From: Chitinophagaceae bacterium
GTDB taxonomy: Bacteria; Bacteroidota; Bacteroidia; Chitinophagales; Chitinophagaceae
Assembly: GCA_016787105.1 (NCBI GenBank)
Contig: JAEUVI010000548.1
Location: 1-13,607 of the forward strand
Direction: 5' to 3'
Length of the DNA stretch: 13,607 bases
Shown: positions 1 to 8,322 of the stretch, piece after piece
Position numbering within the stretch: position 1 is the stretch's first letter
How the letters are laid out: every line of letters begins with the position of its first letter
Translations under genes and position numbers: made by a program
Notes under the pieces: model-generated
Databases searched by the model: none
The model's input: only the letters and a program-made list of their open reading frames with translations
What the model was told of the DNA's origin: nothing

Positions 1-968
1 GTTTTCAAAAAGATGCGGAAGGAAATTATTTTATAAACCTTTCACTTACTGCAGGCGATTATGAATATAAAATAACAAGGGGAGGATGGAATACGGTGGA
101 ATGTAATAGCGATGGGACTGCGGTTGGCAATCATGTATTGACTGTATCCGCAGATGCCATTATAAAACTTGATATAGCAGAATGGGCGGATCGTTTTCCT
201 GAAAAACCAAAGCAAAGTACTGCCAGCAAAAACGTGCATGTTGTTGATGCCGATTTTTTTATACCGCAACTGAAAAGAACAAGAAAAATCTGGATCTATT
301 TACCCGAATGTTATCATGAGTCAAAAAAGAAATTTCCTGTATTGTATATGCAGGACGGGCAGAATGTGTTTGACGATGCTACTGCCTATGCGGGGGAATG
401 GGGAGTTGATGAATACTTTGATGATGTATGTGCAAAAGGCATAGAAGCTATTGTAGTAGCAATAGATAATGGAGGGATCAAACGGATGAATGAATACTCG
501 CCTTATGATATGGAAGAAGCCGGTAAGGGTGAAGGAGATGAATATGTTGACTTTATCGTAAAAACATTGAAACCTTTCATAGATAAAAATTACAGAACGG
601 CAGCTAACAAAGAAAATACCGCTATTGCAGGCAGTTCTATGGGAGGGTTGATCTCTTTATACGCTGTATTAAAGTATCCAAAGGTATTTGGTGGCGCTGG
701 TATATTTTCCCCTTCATTATGGGTATCACCAAAAATATTTGATGATATACAAGAGAGAGCGAGCAGGGTAAAATCAAAAATTTATTTCTATGCAGGCAAA
801 AAAGAAAGTACAGCGATGGTATCGCAAACGCTCAAGGCTTTTGAACAAATGAACCTTTATTCAAAATCAAGGATGACTATTGTAATCCGGAGCGATGGAG
901 AGCATTCTGAAGCGTCCTGGCGAAAAGAATTTCCTGCTTTTTATGAATGGCTGCTGCAGCAGGATTAA
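1..968 (+). CDS. Alpha/beta-hydrolase esterase (Fes/esterase D type) with N-terminal CBM-like domain, 5' truncated
   Basis: This is an exported or periplasmic-type ester hydrolase whose substrate is unknown. The reading frame (first full codon at base 3) is open to the left edge, so the gene begins outside the window and the GTG at 96 is an internal codon. Codons 3 to about 190 encode a beta-rich piece (YEYKITRGGW, then VECNSDG) typical of the starch-binding/CBM20- or CBM48-like sandwiches in front of such esterases. The catalytic part follows: MQDGQNVFDD is the family's strand-turn motif, GSSMGG is the nucleophile elbow with Ser at 636-638, and GEHSEASW supplies the likely catalytic His at 903-905. 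The acid residue probably lies in the AGKKES region. Relatives act on siderophore esters, feruloyl esters or acetylated sugars, and I cannot choose between them. The gene ends 66 bases before the HAD gene. Confidence 0.85.
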   Translation, partial: FQKDAEGNYFINLSLTAGDYEYKITRGGWNTVECNSDGTAVGNHVLTVSADAIIKLDIAEWADRFPEKPKQSTASKNVHVVDADFFIPQLKRTRKIWIYLPECYHESKKKFPVLYMQDGQNVFDDATAYAGEWGVDEYFDDVCAKGIEAIVVAIDNGGIKRMNEYSPYDMEEAGKGEGDEYVDFIVKTLKPFIDKNYRTAANKENTAIAGSSMGGLISLYAVLKYPKVFGGAGIFSPSLWVSPKIFDDIQERASRVKSKIYFYAGKKESTAMVSQTLKAFEQMNLYSKSRMTIVIRSDGEHSEASWRKEFPAFYEWLLQQD

Positions 969-998
969 GAAATGAATGCATTTTATTTCCCCTTACAT

Positions 999-1006
999 TA
1001 TTTTTG
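999..1006 (+). promoter_or_regulatory. Bacteroidota -7 box upstream of the HAD gene
   Basis: TATTTTTG followed by C matches the Bacteroidota primary sigma factor -7 consensus TAnnTTTG. It lies 28 bases before the ATG at 1035, giving a leader of roughly 25 bases. No convincing TTG -33 element lies 17-20 bases further upstream, so the call rests on the -7 box alone. Confidence 0.4.
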
Positions 1007-1034
1007 CGCCTTCATTTAACGTAAACGGGTTCGC

Positions 1035-1838
1035 ATGTACAAGGCAGTTTTCACAGATATGGATGGCACATTGCTGCAGAATGATCACACAATCAGCAAT
1101 GTTACACAAAGCATCATTCAACAATTGTTGAAAAAAGGAATAATGGTAGTGCCGGTTTCGGCAAGGCCGCTTCATGCCATTCTTCCCATCACTTCGCCTG
1201 TTATTGATAAATCTATGCCGGTAGTAAGCCTGAATGGCAGCTATATTTTTCACATGGATGAAGTATTGCGTGACGTACGTATACCAATTGCTGACGCGAC
1301 AGAAGTGCATGATGAAATACAGCCATACCTCGTAACACCGATGTACTATAACCAGATGCTTTGGTACAGTAATATGAACGATGAAATAATAAGAAAGGAA
1401 CAACTGATTACGGATGTGAAAATTATTATTCAGCCTTTTGAACTTACCAGGGAGCAGTGGATAGAAACAGATAATAGCCCCAATAAAATAATGATAGCAG
1501 GAGAGAGGGAAGTGGTCAGTGAAGTACAGGCTAAGTTGCGTAGTTTATACGGGGAAAAATTAAATATCGCAACATCCCAGCCCCGCTACCTGGAAGTAAT
1601 GAATCGCGAAGCATCTAAAAAAACAGGTATTCAGTTTTTATTGGATCGTTTTGGGCTGAAGCGGGAAGAAGTAATTGCAATTGGCGACAATTTCAATGAT
1701 AAGGATATGATTGAATATGCTGGTATGGGTATTGCCATGGGCAATGCTCCGGATGAAATAAAGCAGGTTGCAGATTATGTTACAGATACGAATACAAATG
1801 ACGGTGTCGCCAAAGCGCTGCAACATTTTTTCTTTTAA
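1035..1838 (+). CDS. HAD-superfamily sugar-phosphatase-like hydrolase (Cof/YidA type)
   Basis: This is a cytoplasmic Mg2+-dependent phosphatase of the Cof (class IIB HAD) subfamily, which usually dephosphorylates sugar phosphates or related metabolites. Motif I is DMDGTLL at residues 8-14, with nucleophile Asp8 and acid/base Asp10. Motif II is Ser42 in VPVSAR. Motif III is Lys195 or Lys196 in the EASKKTG segment, and motif IV is GDNFND at 217-222. The cap domain lies between residues of about 85 and 185, as expected for type C2 caps. The length of 267 aa is normal. The ATG sits behind a good -7 box. The stop codon directly abuts the stop codon of the opposing T9SS cargo gene. The substrate cannot be deduced; the neighbours give no clear pathway. 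Confidence 0.93.
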   Translation: MYKAVFTDMDGTLLQNDHTISNVTQSIIQQLLKKGIMVVPVSARPLHAILPITSPVIDKSMPVVSLNGSYIFHMDEVLRDVRIPIADATEVHDEIQPYLVTPMYYNQMLWYSNMNDEIIRKEQLITDVKIIIQPFELTREQWIETDNSPNKIMIAGEREVVSEVQAKLRSLYGEKLNIATSQPRYLEVMNREASKKTGIQFLLDRFGLKREEVIAIGDNFNDKDMIEYAGMGIAMGNAPDEIKQVADYVTDTNTNDGVAKALQHFFF

Positions 1839-3278
1839 TCAGCGGATAATCGTTACCGTACCTTTCATATCAGGACGTCCTTTTTTAAAGCGTATGAGGT
1901 AGATATATGTTGCAGATGGTTGAGGAAGACCATTCAGGCTGCCATCCCAGTCTACTGTTTCTCCTTCAGCATGGTACACCAATTTTCCAAAACGATTATA
2001 CACATTAACGGTTGCCTGGAAAACAGGATCGAGATAAGGAATATGCCAGCGATCATTTTTGCCATCGTTGTTAGGTGTAAATGCGCTTGGTACAAAAATG
2101 CCTGCTACTACTTTTACTGACATTGTATCATTGTTGGTGCAGCCAAACTCAGACTCAGCATACAATGTATATTTAGCGGAAGCTGAAGGAGTCAGCGAAG
2201 CGTTCAAATCGGTTGCATCGCTAAGATAAGTGGGCGGCGACCAGTAATAAGACGGCGTTTCTCCTGTAACGGTTCCGGCTAAGTGCAGCGAATCCCCTGC
2301 TATCACAGTGCGGTTAGGCCCGGCATCTGTGAATGGATCGTCATGCACATGTATAATCACAACATTGGAAGCAATACGGCAGGAAAGAATACTGGCAGCA
2401 TTTTGTTCTGTAACGGCAACGCGGTATTCATACAACCCTACACTTGTTGGCTGTCGTAAATAAGACATGGAATTGGCGCCGGGAATATCTCTCCACGTGC
2501 GGCCGGTATCATTACTGATCTGCCATTGAAAAGCAGGTGATATATAATCTGCTGAAGCGTCAGCAGTAATTGTATAAAGGTTTGTATTTCCCTTACAGAT
2601 GTGAACGGTATCTGTGTTGCCCTGTATTACTGATTTGATAATTGGTCCGCATGGCCGGAATGTAATATCATCGAGTGCAAGATCATTTCCTAATCCACCG
2701 GGGGCGTTGTTTCTCATTCGTAATATGATCACAGGATTATTAGCAGGAGTTGTAAAATAAAATCCATATTGTTTCCATTCAGCTTGAGAAGATTCAGGAA
2801 TGTCGCCGGTAGAAAAGTCCTGCAGAACAGTGCCGTCCGGCGCTTCAATCGTAAATGTAATATTCGGACGGATGCCGTCGCGGTTGAGTACATTCATTAT
2901 CCATGCAGCGAATTCATAATCGGTATTGGGACACAGATCTTTTACAGTGGCTACAAAAAAATCACCCGGTGTATACGATGCATTTACCAGCATAAATGCG
3001 CCATTGCCGGTATGATCGCGGTTTACCGTATGCCAGGTATTGCCAAAACAGTTAGCTGTAGACCGTGTAATTGTATATGAGCCATCGTTGGGGCAGGTTG
3101 AGTTCGTGTAGCTGTAAGCGTTGGTAGGAGCGTAGCCGGAATTATCATTGCCTGAACCAAATGTGATACTTACTACAGGGTCGCCAAGACTTCCGGTACA
3201 CAATTGCGCGTGGATTGCCTGTGAAATTAATAGAGCAATCAAAGTAGTAAAACAACACCGGATCAAACGTTTTATCAC
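1839..3278 (-). CDS. T9SS type B secreted protein (gliding motility-associated C-terminal domain)
   Basis: This is a secreted or cell-surface protein exported by Sec and then by the type IX secretion system. No ATG exists at the 5' end. The open frame reaches a TTG at 3296, but I prefer GTG at 3278 because it gives a compact signal peptide: MIKR, a hydrophobic core, and cleavage at AIHA|Q after residue 24. That start gives 479 aa. In order (GTG numbering) follow a beta-rich N-terminal domain (about 25-210) ending in LALDDITFRPCG, which resembles the jelly-roll modules common in such cargo. Next are an Ig-like repeat (about 215-312), a PKD-like region (about 316-392), and the conserved C-terminal sorting domain (about 394-479) with FVPSAFTPNNDGKND, VYNRFGKLVY and the WDG motif. 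No enzymatic motif is visible, so an adhesive or binding role is likely. Confidence 0.92.
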   Translation of the reverse strand: MIKRLIRCCFTTLIALLISQAIHAQLCTGSLGDPVVSITFGSGNDNSGYAPTNAYSYTNSTCPNDGSYTITRSTANCFGNTWHTVNRDHTGNGAFMLVNASYTPGDFFVATVKDLCPNTDYEFAAWIMNVLNRDGIRPNITFTIEAPDGTVLQDFSTGDIPESSQAEWKQYGFYFTTPANNPVIILRMRNNAPGGLGNDLALDDITFRPCGPIIKSVIQGNTDTVHICKGNTNLYTITADASADYISPAFQWQISNDTGRTWRDIPGANSMSYLRQPTSVGLYEYRVAVTEQNAASILSCRIASNVVIIHVHDDPFTDAGPNRTVIAGDSLHLAGTVTGETPSYYWSPPTYLSDATDLNASLTPSASAKYTLYAESEFGCTNNDTMSVKVVAGIFVPSAFTPNNDGKNDRWHIPYLDPVFQATVNVYNRFGKLVYHAEGETVDWDGSLNGLPQPSATYIYLIRFKKGRPDMKGTVTIIR

Positions 3279-3444
3279 AATAATCAGGGCAGCCAATTTA
3301 TAAGTTCTTTAGTATGGCAAAATAGCATGTTTTTTTCATGATTCCATGATTGTTGGTTTGATTGCTGAAATCATTTAACACCGATTTTCTCATTATCCAA
3401 TATGGAAAAAACTCCGGATGGATTCTTTCCTGAAAATTACTGTC

Positions 3445-4281
3445 ATGAGAAACAAAATCTTTTGCTGCGGCATGCTGCTGCTATCGGCTTGTACATTGCA
3501 AACGCAGGATGCCAATAGTCCGATACATGTTGAAGCAGATGTAAACAAACATTTTGAGAAAATAGGAGAAATACCTGTCCCGGATGGTTATTCACGTGTT
3601 GAGGTTAAGAAGGAGTCATTTGGTGAGTGGCTGAGGATGATAAACCTGAAAAAGGATAATCGGGTATTTCTTTATAATGGTTCGCTGAAGTCAAACCAAT
3701 CAGCTCAGTTTGCGGTGCTTGATATGCCTGTGGGAAACAGGGACCTGCAGCAATGCGCCGATGCCGTTATGCGATTGAACGCGGAATATTTGCTTTCAAT
3801 AAATGATCTGAACGCAATATGCTTCCATGCTACTGATGGTACATTGCTTTCATTTACGGAATGGAGAAAAGGGAAAAGATATAAACTTGCCGGAAATAAA
3901 TTAGTACCCTTTTTTGTAAATAATCAACTGTCAAAATTGCGAAGCGATTTTGAAAATTATCTTGAAACAGTATTTACCTATGCTGGTACTACTTCGCTTT
4001 CACGAGAGTTAATCAGTGTAAACAATGTCAGTGATATTGAGCCGGGATATGTTTTTATAAAACCTGGTTTTCCCGGACATGCTATGATTGTAGTGGATGT
4101 AGCAGAAAATAAAAAGGGAGAAAAGCTATTTATGCTTGCGCAAAGCTATATGCCTGCGCAGGATATTCATCTTGTAAAAAACCCGGCGAATGAAGATGGA
4201 AACCCATGGTACAGAACAGGAGATGTAATTGCAACGCCAGAATGGACATTTACCAGCGGACAATTAAAGAAAAAACAATAA
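3445..4281 (+). CDS. DUF4846 lipoprotein
   Basis: This is a predicted lipoprotein of the DUF4846 family, which is widespread in Bacteroidota and has no established function. I choose ATG at 3445 rather than 3418, because it yields MRNKIFCCGMLLLSAC, a short basic N-region, a hydrophobic stretch and an LSAC lipobox with Cys16. The longer reading adds nine residues ahead of the signal. The mature protein starts with the family-typical stretch IPVPDGYSRV, then SFGEWLR, VFLYNG and the conserved region around CADAVMRLNAEYLL. A later segment has PGFPGHAMIVVDVA and LAQSYMPAQD, features that place a conserved His near 4078-4080. No catalytic class can be assigned with confidence. A weak TTGGTTTG (3353-3360), one mismatch from the -7 consensus, lies upstream. 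Confidence 0.85.
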   Translation: MRNKIFCCGMLLLSACTLQTQDANSPIHVEADVNKHFEKIGEIPVPDGYSRVEVKKESFGEWLRMINLKKDNRVFLYNGSLKSNQSAQFAVLDMPVGNRDLQQCADAVMRLNAEYLLSINDLNAICFHATDGTLLSFTEWRKGKRYKLAGNKLVPFFVNNQLSKLRSDFENYLETVFTYAGTTSLSRELISVNNVSDIEPGYVFIKPGFPGHAMIVVDVAENKKGEKLFMLAQSYMPAQDIHLVKNPANEDGNPWYRTGDVIATPEWTFTSGQLKKKQ

Positions 4282-4292
4282 ACAGGTTTATT
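4277..4292 (-). terminator. AT-rich inverted repeat between convergent stops, possible terminator
   Basis: AATAAAC-AG-GTTTATT is a perfect 7-base inverted repeat lying across the 10-base gap between the DUF4846 stop (4279-4281) and the opposing hydroxylase stop (4292-4294). As RNA it would fold with 6 pairs and a CAGG-type tetraloop. Read on the minus strand it is followed by GTTTTTTC, a short U-tract, so it could end the hydroxylase transcript. The stem is AT-rich and therefore weak. Confidence 0.4.
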
Positions 4293-5230
4293 TAAGCCAT
4301 AGCAGCTTTTTTCTGCTTTTCTTTCCTTGCCTTTTTCTCGAGAGCTATTTTGGTCGGGCTGCCAAAGACATAAAACAGTTTTTTTCGCCAGCCTTTGGCA
4401 GCTCTTACATCTTCTATTATTTCTTTATACTCGTGAAAGTTGAGGTACAGCGGGTTGGCGGAGTTTTCTATTGGTGTCGTTAAGCCATATGTAGGCCGCT
4501 CTTCCTCTTTCTGGAATGTGCCGAATAGCTTATCCCATATTACAAGCATTACACCAAAGTTTTTGTCAATGTATTTTTCATCTGAACCATGGTGTACGCG
4601 GTGATTGGAAGGTGTAACAATGAAGTATTCAATTATCGGGTGCAATTTTTTTATATATTCTGTATGCTGCCAGAATTGAAACAAAACCAGTATCTGGTTA
4701 GTAATAAAGAAAATAATCGGGTGAAAACCGGCAAAGGCAACAGGTAATAAAAATATAATCTTGAAATGTTGTACCCAACTTAAGCGAAACGAAACAGTCA
4801 GGTTGTAATTAGCTCCTGAATGATGTACTACATGCGCTGCCCAGAAGAAACGTTGATAATGCGATACAAGGTGGGCAACATAACTGCTCAAATCAAAAAT
4901 GAGCAGGCATGGTATCAGCGTCCACCAATTGAGGGGCATTCGCCAGGGAACCAGATTGTATATGAATACAGCGCCATAAATAAGGCCAACTTTAAATACG
5001 AGGTTGATAGCAACATTGCCCAGGCCTACGAGCAGCGAGCCAAATGATTCACGGGCATTATACATCTTTCTGTCATGATACCAGGAATGCCACATTTCCA
5101 GCAAGGTAAAGAAGGCCATCACGGGTATAGCATATATTATCAGGTCTGCAGATCCTTTTTCAAGGTGGGTAATATGACTGTAATCAATCTTTGGTGCTCC
5201 AAAGAAGGAGGAAATGTCTAATAGTATCAT
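4292..5230 (-). CDS. Sterol desaturase / fatty acid hydroxylase superfamily membrane protein
   Basis: This is an integral membrane, non-haem di-iron oxygenase-type protein, 312 aa. The histidine clusters of the family are all present: HLVSH (His120, His124), HVVHH (His133, His136, His137) and NHRVHH (His210, His213, His214), with an extra His189 in the QHTEYI segment. Hydrophobic segments lie at about residues 30-46, 66-94, 104-118 and 157-188, fitting a multi-pass protein with the metal site on the cytoplasmic face. The C-terminal tail (about 295-312) is strongly Lys/Ala rich. Bacterial relatives hydroxylate or desaturate sterols, carotenoids, fatty acids or ether lipids, and the substrate here is unknown. 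The ATG at 5230 lies 192 bases after the galK stop, with a candidate promoter in that gap, so it may be transcribed separately from galK. Confidence 0.9.
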   Translation of the reverse strand: MILLDISSFFGAPKIDYSHITHLEKGSADLIIYAIPVMAFFTLLEMWHSWYHDRKMYNARESFGSLLVGLGNVAINLVFKVGLIYGAVFIYNLVPWRMPLNWWTLIPCLLIFDLSSYVAHLVSHYQRFFWAAHVVHHSGANYNLTVSFRLSWVQHFKIIFLLPVAFAGFHPIIFFITNQILVLFQFWQHTEYIKKLHPIIEYFIVTPSNHRVHHGSDEKYIDKNFGVMLVIWDKLFGTFQKEEERPTYGLTTPIENSANPLYLNFHEYKEIIEDVRAAKGWRKKLFYVFGSPTKIALEKKARKEKQKKAAMA

Positions 5231-5329
5231 CAGTTAAGGGTTGTGTTCCTGCTTTAATTTCAGATCCTGGTAAGTAGCTGCAACAAACTGCAGTTTAATT
5301 CTCGTAGGATGGAAGGTTGGCAAAGTGGA

Positions 5330-5357
5330 CAAATATATACTAAAACGGTAAATACAA
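5330..5357 (-). promoter_or_regulatory. Candidate promoter for the membrane hydroxylase gene
   Basis: On the minus strand, TATATTTG (5330-5337) is an exact match to TAnnTTTG, and a TTG (5355-5357) lies 17 bases upstream of it as a possible -33 element. The start of transcription would be near 5325, about 95 bases ahead of the hydroxylase ATG. It lies in the galK-hydroxylase gap (5231-5422), where I see no other gene. The AT richness of the gap makes chance matches possible. Confidence 0.4.
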
Positions 5358-5422
5358 TCCTGACATACGTCTGTTCGGTAATTTTTTCTTTATTTAACAA
5401 AAGAAATTCCTCGTTTAGAAAA

Positions 5423-6592
5423 TCATTTTTCAATATGTGTTCCCGCATCTATACGGGTGATATATACTTTCAGGTCCTTGTTCATTTTGCTCTGGTAGCT
5501 TTCACTTATTCTTTTCGTTATTGCCTCTATAGCATCTTCTTTCATAATTGAAATGATACAACCTCCAAAACCTCCTCCCATCATCCGCGCACCAATTATA
5601 TCTTTTTCTTTACGGCATTCATCTGCCAACAAATCCAATTCCTTGCAACTCACTTCGTATAGATGCTGTAAACCATCATGGGTTTCATACATTTTTTTCC
5701 CAAAAGCTGCAAGATCGCCATTTTGTAAATCTTTACAGCCGTTTAGCAACCGTTCTTTTTCCTGCACAATATAGAGGCATCTTTTTTTGATAACAGGATC
5801 TGAAACTGACTTTTCAATCATTTCAATCGTCACATCCCGGAGATTTATTATTTCAGGATATTTTTTTTGTATTTCTTTTATTCCCTTTTCACATTCTTGC
5901 CGGCGGGTATTGTATTCTGAAGAAGCAAGTGAATGATTTACCTGTGAATCCAGCAATACTATTTTATAGCCGTCGAGTTTCAATGGAAAATATTCATAGT
6001 CTAATGAACGGCAATCCAGCTTTATGGCATATCCTTCTTTTCCCATCATACTGGCAAACATGTCCATAATTCCGCATTGCAAGCCGATAAAATTGTTTTC
6101 CGCTTTTTGCGTCAGTTTTACCATTTCCAGTCTGCCGATACCCAATTGAAATAGTTCATTCAACGCAAATATGGCTGCACATTCAAGCGCAGCGGAAGAT
6201 GATAAACCGGCGCCAATAGGAATATTGCCTGTTATTGCTGCTGAAAAGCCATGCAATAAATAGCCAGCCTTTTTCAATTCTGAAACAACGCCAAGAACAT
6301 AATCCGGCCATAGCAGGCCGGAAGCATGCAGGCTGTCAAGCGAAGTTGAAAAAGATTCATTTTTATCAATTGAAAAAAGGTGAATGCTGCTGTCATTTCT
6401 CTTGCTGACAGAAAATTGTATTGCTTTATTTATTGCTGCAGGTAATACAAAACCATCATTATAGTCAGTATGCTCACCAATCAGGTTTATCCTGCCGGGT
6501 GAAATAACAGTTAACTGCGGGTTTTCAGAAAAATGATTGTGGAATAAATGCTGTATATCGTTTACTTCATTTTTTTTTGCAGATATTTCCAT
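5423..6592 (-). CDS. galK: Galactokinase
   Basis: This enzyme phosphorylates D-galactose to galactose 1-phosphate with ATP, the entry step of the Leloir pathway, in the cytoplasm. All three GHMP-kinase landmarks are present. The galactokinase signature is GRINLIGEHTDYNDG from residue 33 (Arg34, Glu40, His41, Asp43). The ATP loop is PIGAGLSSSAALE at 125-137, and the third motif is GARMMGGGFGG ending at residue 344. The catalytic base is Asp177 in CGIMDMFASMMG. The residue after that Asp is Met where many galactokinases have Gln. The length of 389 aa is normal. The gene is divergent from the GH51 operon; the starts at 6592 and 6745 leave a shared 152-base control region. No galT, galE or mutarotase of the GalM type is in the window. 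Confidence 0.96.
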   Translation of the reverse strand: MEISAKKNEVNDIQHLFHNHFSENPQLTVISPGRINLIGEHTDYNDGFVLPAAINKAIQFSVSKRNDSSIHLFSIDKNESFSTSLDSLHASGLLWPDYVLGVVSELKKAGYLLHGFSAAITGNIPIGAGLSSSAALECAAIFALNELFQLGIGRLEMVKLTQKAENNFIGLQCGIMDMFASMMGKEGYAIKLDCRSLDYEYFPLKLDGYKIVLLDSQVNHSLASSEYNTRRQECEKGIKEIQKKYPEIINLRDVTIEMIEKSVSDPVIKKRCLYIVQEKERLLNGCKDLQNGDLAAFGKKMYETHDGLQHLYEVSCKELDLLADECRKEKDIIGARMMGGGFGGCIISIMKEDAIEAITKRISESYQSKMNKDLKVYITRIDAGTHIEK

Positions 6593-6616
6593 GACAAGGC
6601 TAAAATATGATGATAC

Positions 6617-6624
6617 TATTTTTG
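6617..6624 (+). promoter_or_regulatory. Candidate -7 box for the GH51 operon
   Basis: TATTTTTG in the divergent galK-GH51 gap matches TAnnTTTG. It lies about 120 bases before the preferred GH51 ATG at 6745, leaving a long leader, and no TTG element is seen at the expected upstream distance. The region between 6593 and 6744 otherwise holds no recognisable operator. Confidence 0.3.
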
Positions 6625-6744
6625 TTTTCCTTTATTTTTTTACTTAACTCTGTCCGAGTTATTTAATTGCTCAAATTACGTAATGTCTTTTGCTGGAAAA
6701 ATATTTTTACTCTTTTAACCGGTTTCATTTTAAAAGATCTTTTT

Positions 6745-8316
6745 ATGAACGTTCAACGCAATTTATCATTGTCAGCCAATATCGTCAAACTGTTCTGCAT
6801 CACAGTATTGCTGACCAGTACAGTTATGGCACAGGATACCGCAGTAATAAGCCTCCAGAATAACGCAAAGTGGACGATAAGCAAACATATCTACGGCCAT
6901 TTTTCCGAACATCTCGGCCGCTGTATCTATGATGGTTTTTGGGTAGACCCATCACTTCCTGTGAATAAAAAAGATCGCATAAGACTGGATGTTGTAGAAG
7001 CATTGAAAAAAATAAAAGTTCCTAACCTGCGCTGGCCGGGTGGCTGCTTTGCAGACGAGTATCATTGGCGGGATGGTATTGGCCCGCGTGACCAACGCCC
7101 GAAAATGGTAAATACCAACTGGGGCGGTGTTACAGAAGATAATAGTTTCGGTACGCACGAATTTCTTGAATTGTGTAGTTTGATTGGCTGCGAACCATTC
7201 ATTGCGGGTAATGTAGGCAGTGGTACCGTGGAAGAAATGAGTAAGTGGATCGAATACCTGAATTTCGATGGAGAAAGCCCTATGTCTAAAATCAGGAAGG
7301 AAAACGGCCGGGAAAAACCATGGAAAGTGAGCTTCTGGGGAGTAGGAAATGAAACATGGGGTTGCGGTGGAAATATGACTCCGGAATTTTATGCCGATCA
7401 GTACAAGCGTTTTGCATCGTTTGCAAAAAATTATCCTGGAGCGCCATTAAAAAAAGTAGTAAGTGGTGCCAGCGACGCTGATTATAACTGGACGGAAGTG
7501 TGTATGAAAAAAATTCCACTGCACATGATGTGGGGAACAGGATTACATTATTATACATTGCCTTCCGGCCAATGGAGTAAAAAAGGATCAGCAACTTCAT
7601 TTGATGAGCCGGAGTACTTTGCTACAATGAAAAATGCATTGTTCATGGATGAACTCGTAACACGTCATTCAGCCATCATGGATAAATATGATCCTGAAAA
7701 GCGTGTCGCATTGGTAGTAGATGAATGGGGCATCTGGACAGATGTGGAGCCTGGAACCAACCCTGGATTTTTGTACCAGCAAAATAGTTTGCGTGATGCA
7801 TTGGTTGCGGCGAGTACACTGAATATTTTCAATAATCATTCAGAAAGGGTACGCATGGCCAACCTGGCGCAAACGGTAAATGTATTACAGGCATTGATAT
7901 TAACGGAGAAAGAAAAAATGCTGCTTACGCCTACTTATCACGTGTTTGATTTGTTCAAAGTACACCAGGATGCGAAATACCTGCCAGTTAACCTGAAAAG
8001 CCCTGAATATATTTCCGGTGGTAAAAAAAATCCTTCTGTAAATGTTTCTGCTTCGATAGATTCTTTTGGTGTTACACATATTTCATTAGTAAACATTCAC
8101 CCGACAAAACAAATAACTACTGTTGTTTACCTGAATGATATTGTTGCAAAGAATATAAGCGGGCAAATACTGACAGCTTCGCAACTGACATCCATTAATA
8201 CATTTGAAAAACCTAATAATGTTGTTATCAGTAATTTTTCAGGCTTTAAGAAAAATGGAAGCAACCTTACTGTAACCCTGCCTGCCAAATCAATTGTAGT
8301 ACTTGAGCTAAAATAA
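6745..8316 (+). CDS. Exported alpha-L-arabinofuranosidase, glycoside hydrolase family 51
   Basis: This retaining glycosidase releases terminal alpha-L-arabinofuranose from arabinan, arabinoxylan or arabinogalactan. I choose ATG at 6745 over the TTG at 6667: it gives a clean signal peptide (NIVK, hydrophobic core, VMA|Q after residue 29) and 523 aa, close to the family's usual 500. The N-terminal [14 protein letters not shown] and [20 protein letters not shown] are hallmark GH51 motifs. The acid/base is Glu203 in GVGNETWG and the nucleophile is Glu327 in VVDEWGIW (nucleotides 7351-7353 and 7723-7725). The residues from about 350 on form the C-terminal beta-sandwich of the family. Many GH51 enzymes are cytoplasmic; the signal peptide here implies a periplasmic location. 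It is the first gene of a three-gene operon, 6 bases ahead of the next gene. Confidence 0.94.
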   Translation: MNVQRNLSLSANIVKLFCITVLLTSTVMAQDTAVISLQNNAKWTISKHIYGHFSEHLGRCIYDGFWVDPSLPVNKKDRIRLDVVEALKKIKVPNLRWPGGCFADEYHWRDGIGPRDQRPKMVNTNWGGVTEDNSFGTHEFLELCSLIGCEPFIAGNVGSGTVEEMSKWIEYLNFDGESPMSKIRKENGREKPWKVSFWGVGNETWGCGGNMTPEFYADQYKRFASFAKNYPGAPLKKVVSGASDADYNWTEVCMKKIPLHMMWGTGLHYYTLPSGQWSKKGSATSFDEPEYFATMKNALFMDELVTRHSAIMDKYDPEKRVALVVDEWGIWTDVEPGTNPGFLYQQNSLRDALVAASTLNIFNNHSERVRMANLAQTVNVLQALILTEKEKMLLTPTYHVFDLFKVHQDAKYLPVNLKSPEYISGGKKNPSVNVSASIDSFGVTHISLVNIHPTKQITTVVYLNDIVAKNISGQILTASQLTSINTFEKPNNVVISNFSGFKKNGSNLTVTLPAKSIVVLELK

Positions 8317-8322
8317 ATAAGT

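Noticed and set aside
96..98. GTG at 96 as the esterase start
   Set aside because: The frame is open upstream to the window edge and encodes conserved sandwich-domain sequence, so this is an internal valine codon.
993..1403. Minus-strand open frame opposite the HAD gene
   Set aside because: It is antisense to a clearly conserved enzyme, with Cys/His/Tyr-rich composition typical of shadow frames.
3301..3360. CTATTTTG-like box on the minus strand as promoter of the T9SS cargo gene
   Set aside because: The TA is shifted by one base from the TAnnTTTG consensus and no TTG lies at the expected distance.
3418..3444. ATG at 3418 as the DUF4846 start
   Set aside because: It lengthens the N-region ahead of the lipoprotein signal; ATG 3445 gives the typical short form. 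It cannot be excluded.
4300..4345. T/C-rich low-complexity stretch
   Set aside because: It is explained by the Lys/Ala-rich C-terminal tail of the membrane hydroxylase on the minus strand.
5385..5406. TTTCTTT/AAAGAAA inverted repeat just after galK
   Set aside because: The stem is almost all A-T pairs and has no U-tract after it on the galK strand, so it is not convincing as a terminator.
5309..5551. Plus-strand open frame across the galK 3' end and the intergenic gap
   Set aside because: It overlaps the conserved C-terminal part of galK in antisense, shows no recognisable motif and has low-complexity composition.
6595..6602. TAGCCTTG on the minus strand as the galK -7 box
   Set aside because: It has one mismatch, no -33 element, and lies two bases from the ATG; too weak without mapping data.
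6667..6744. TTG at 6667 as the GH51 start
   Set aside because: It would put 26 residues, with a second hydrophobic stretch, before a complete signal peptide that starts at ATG 6745.
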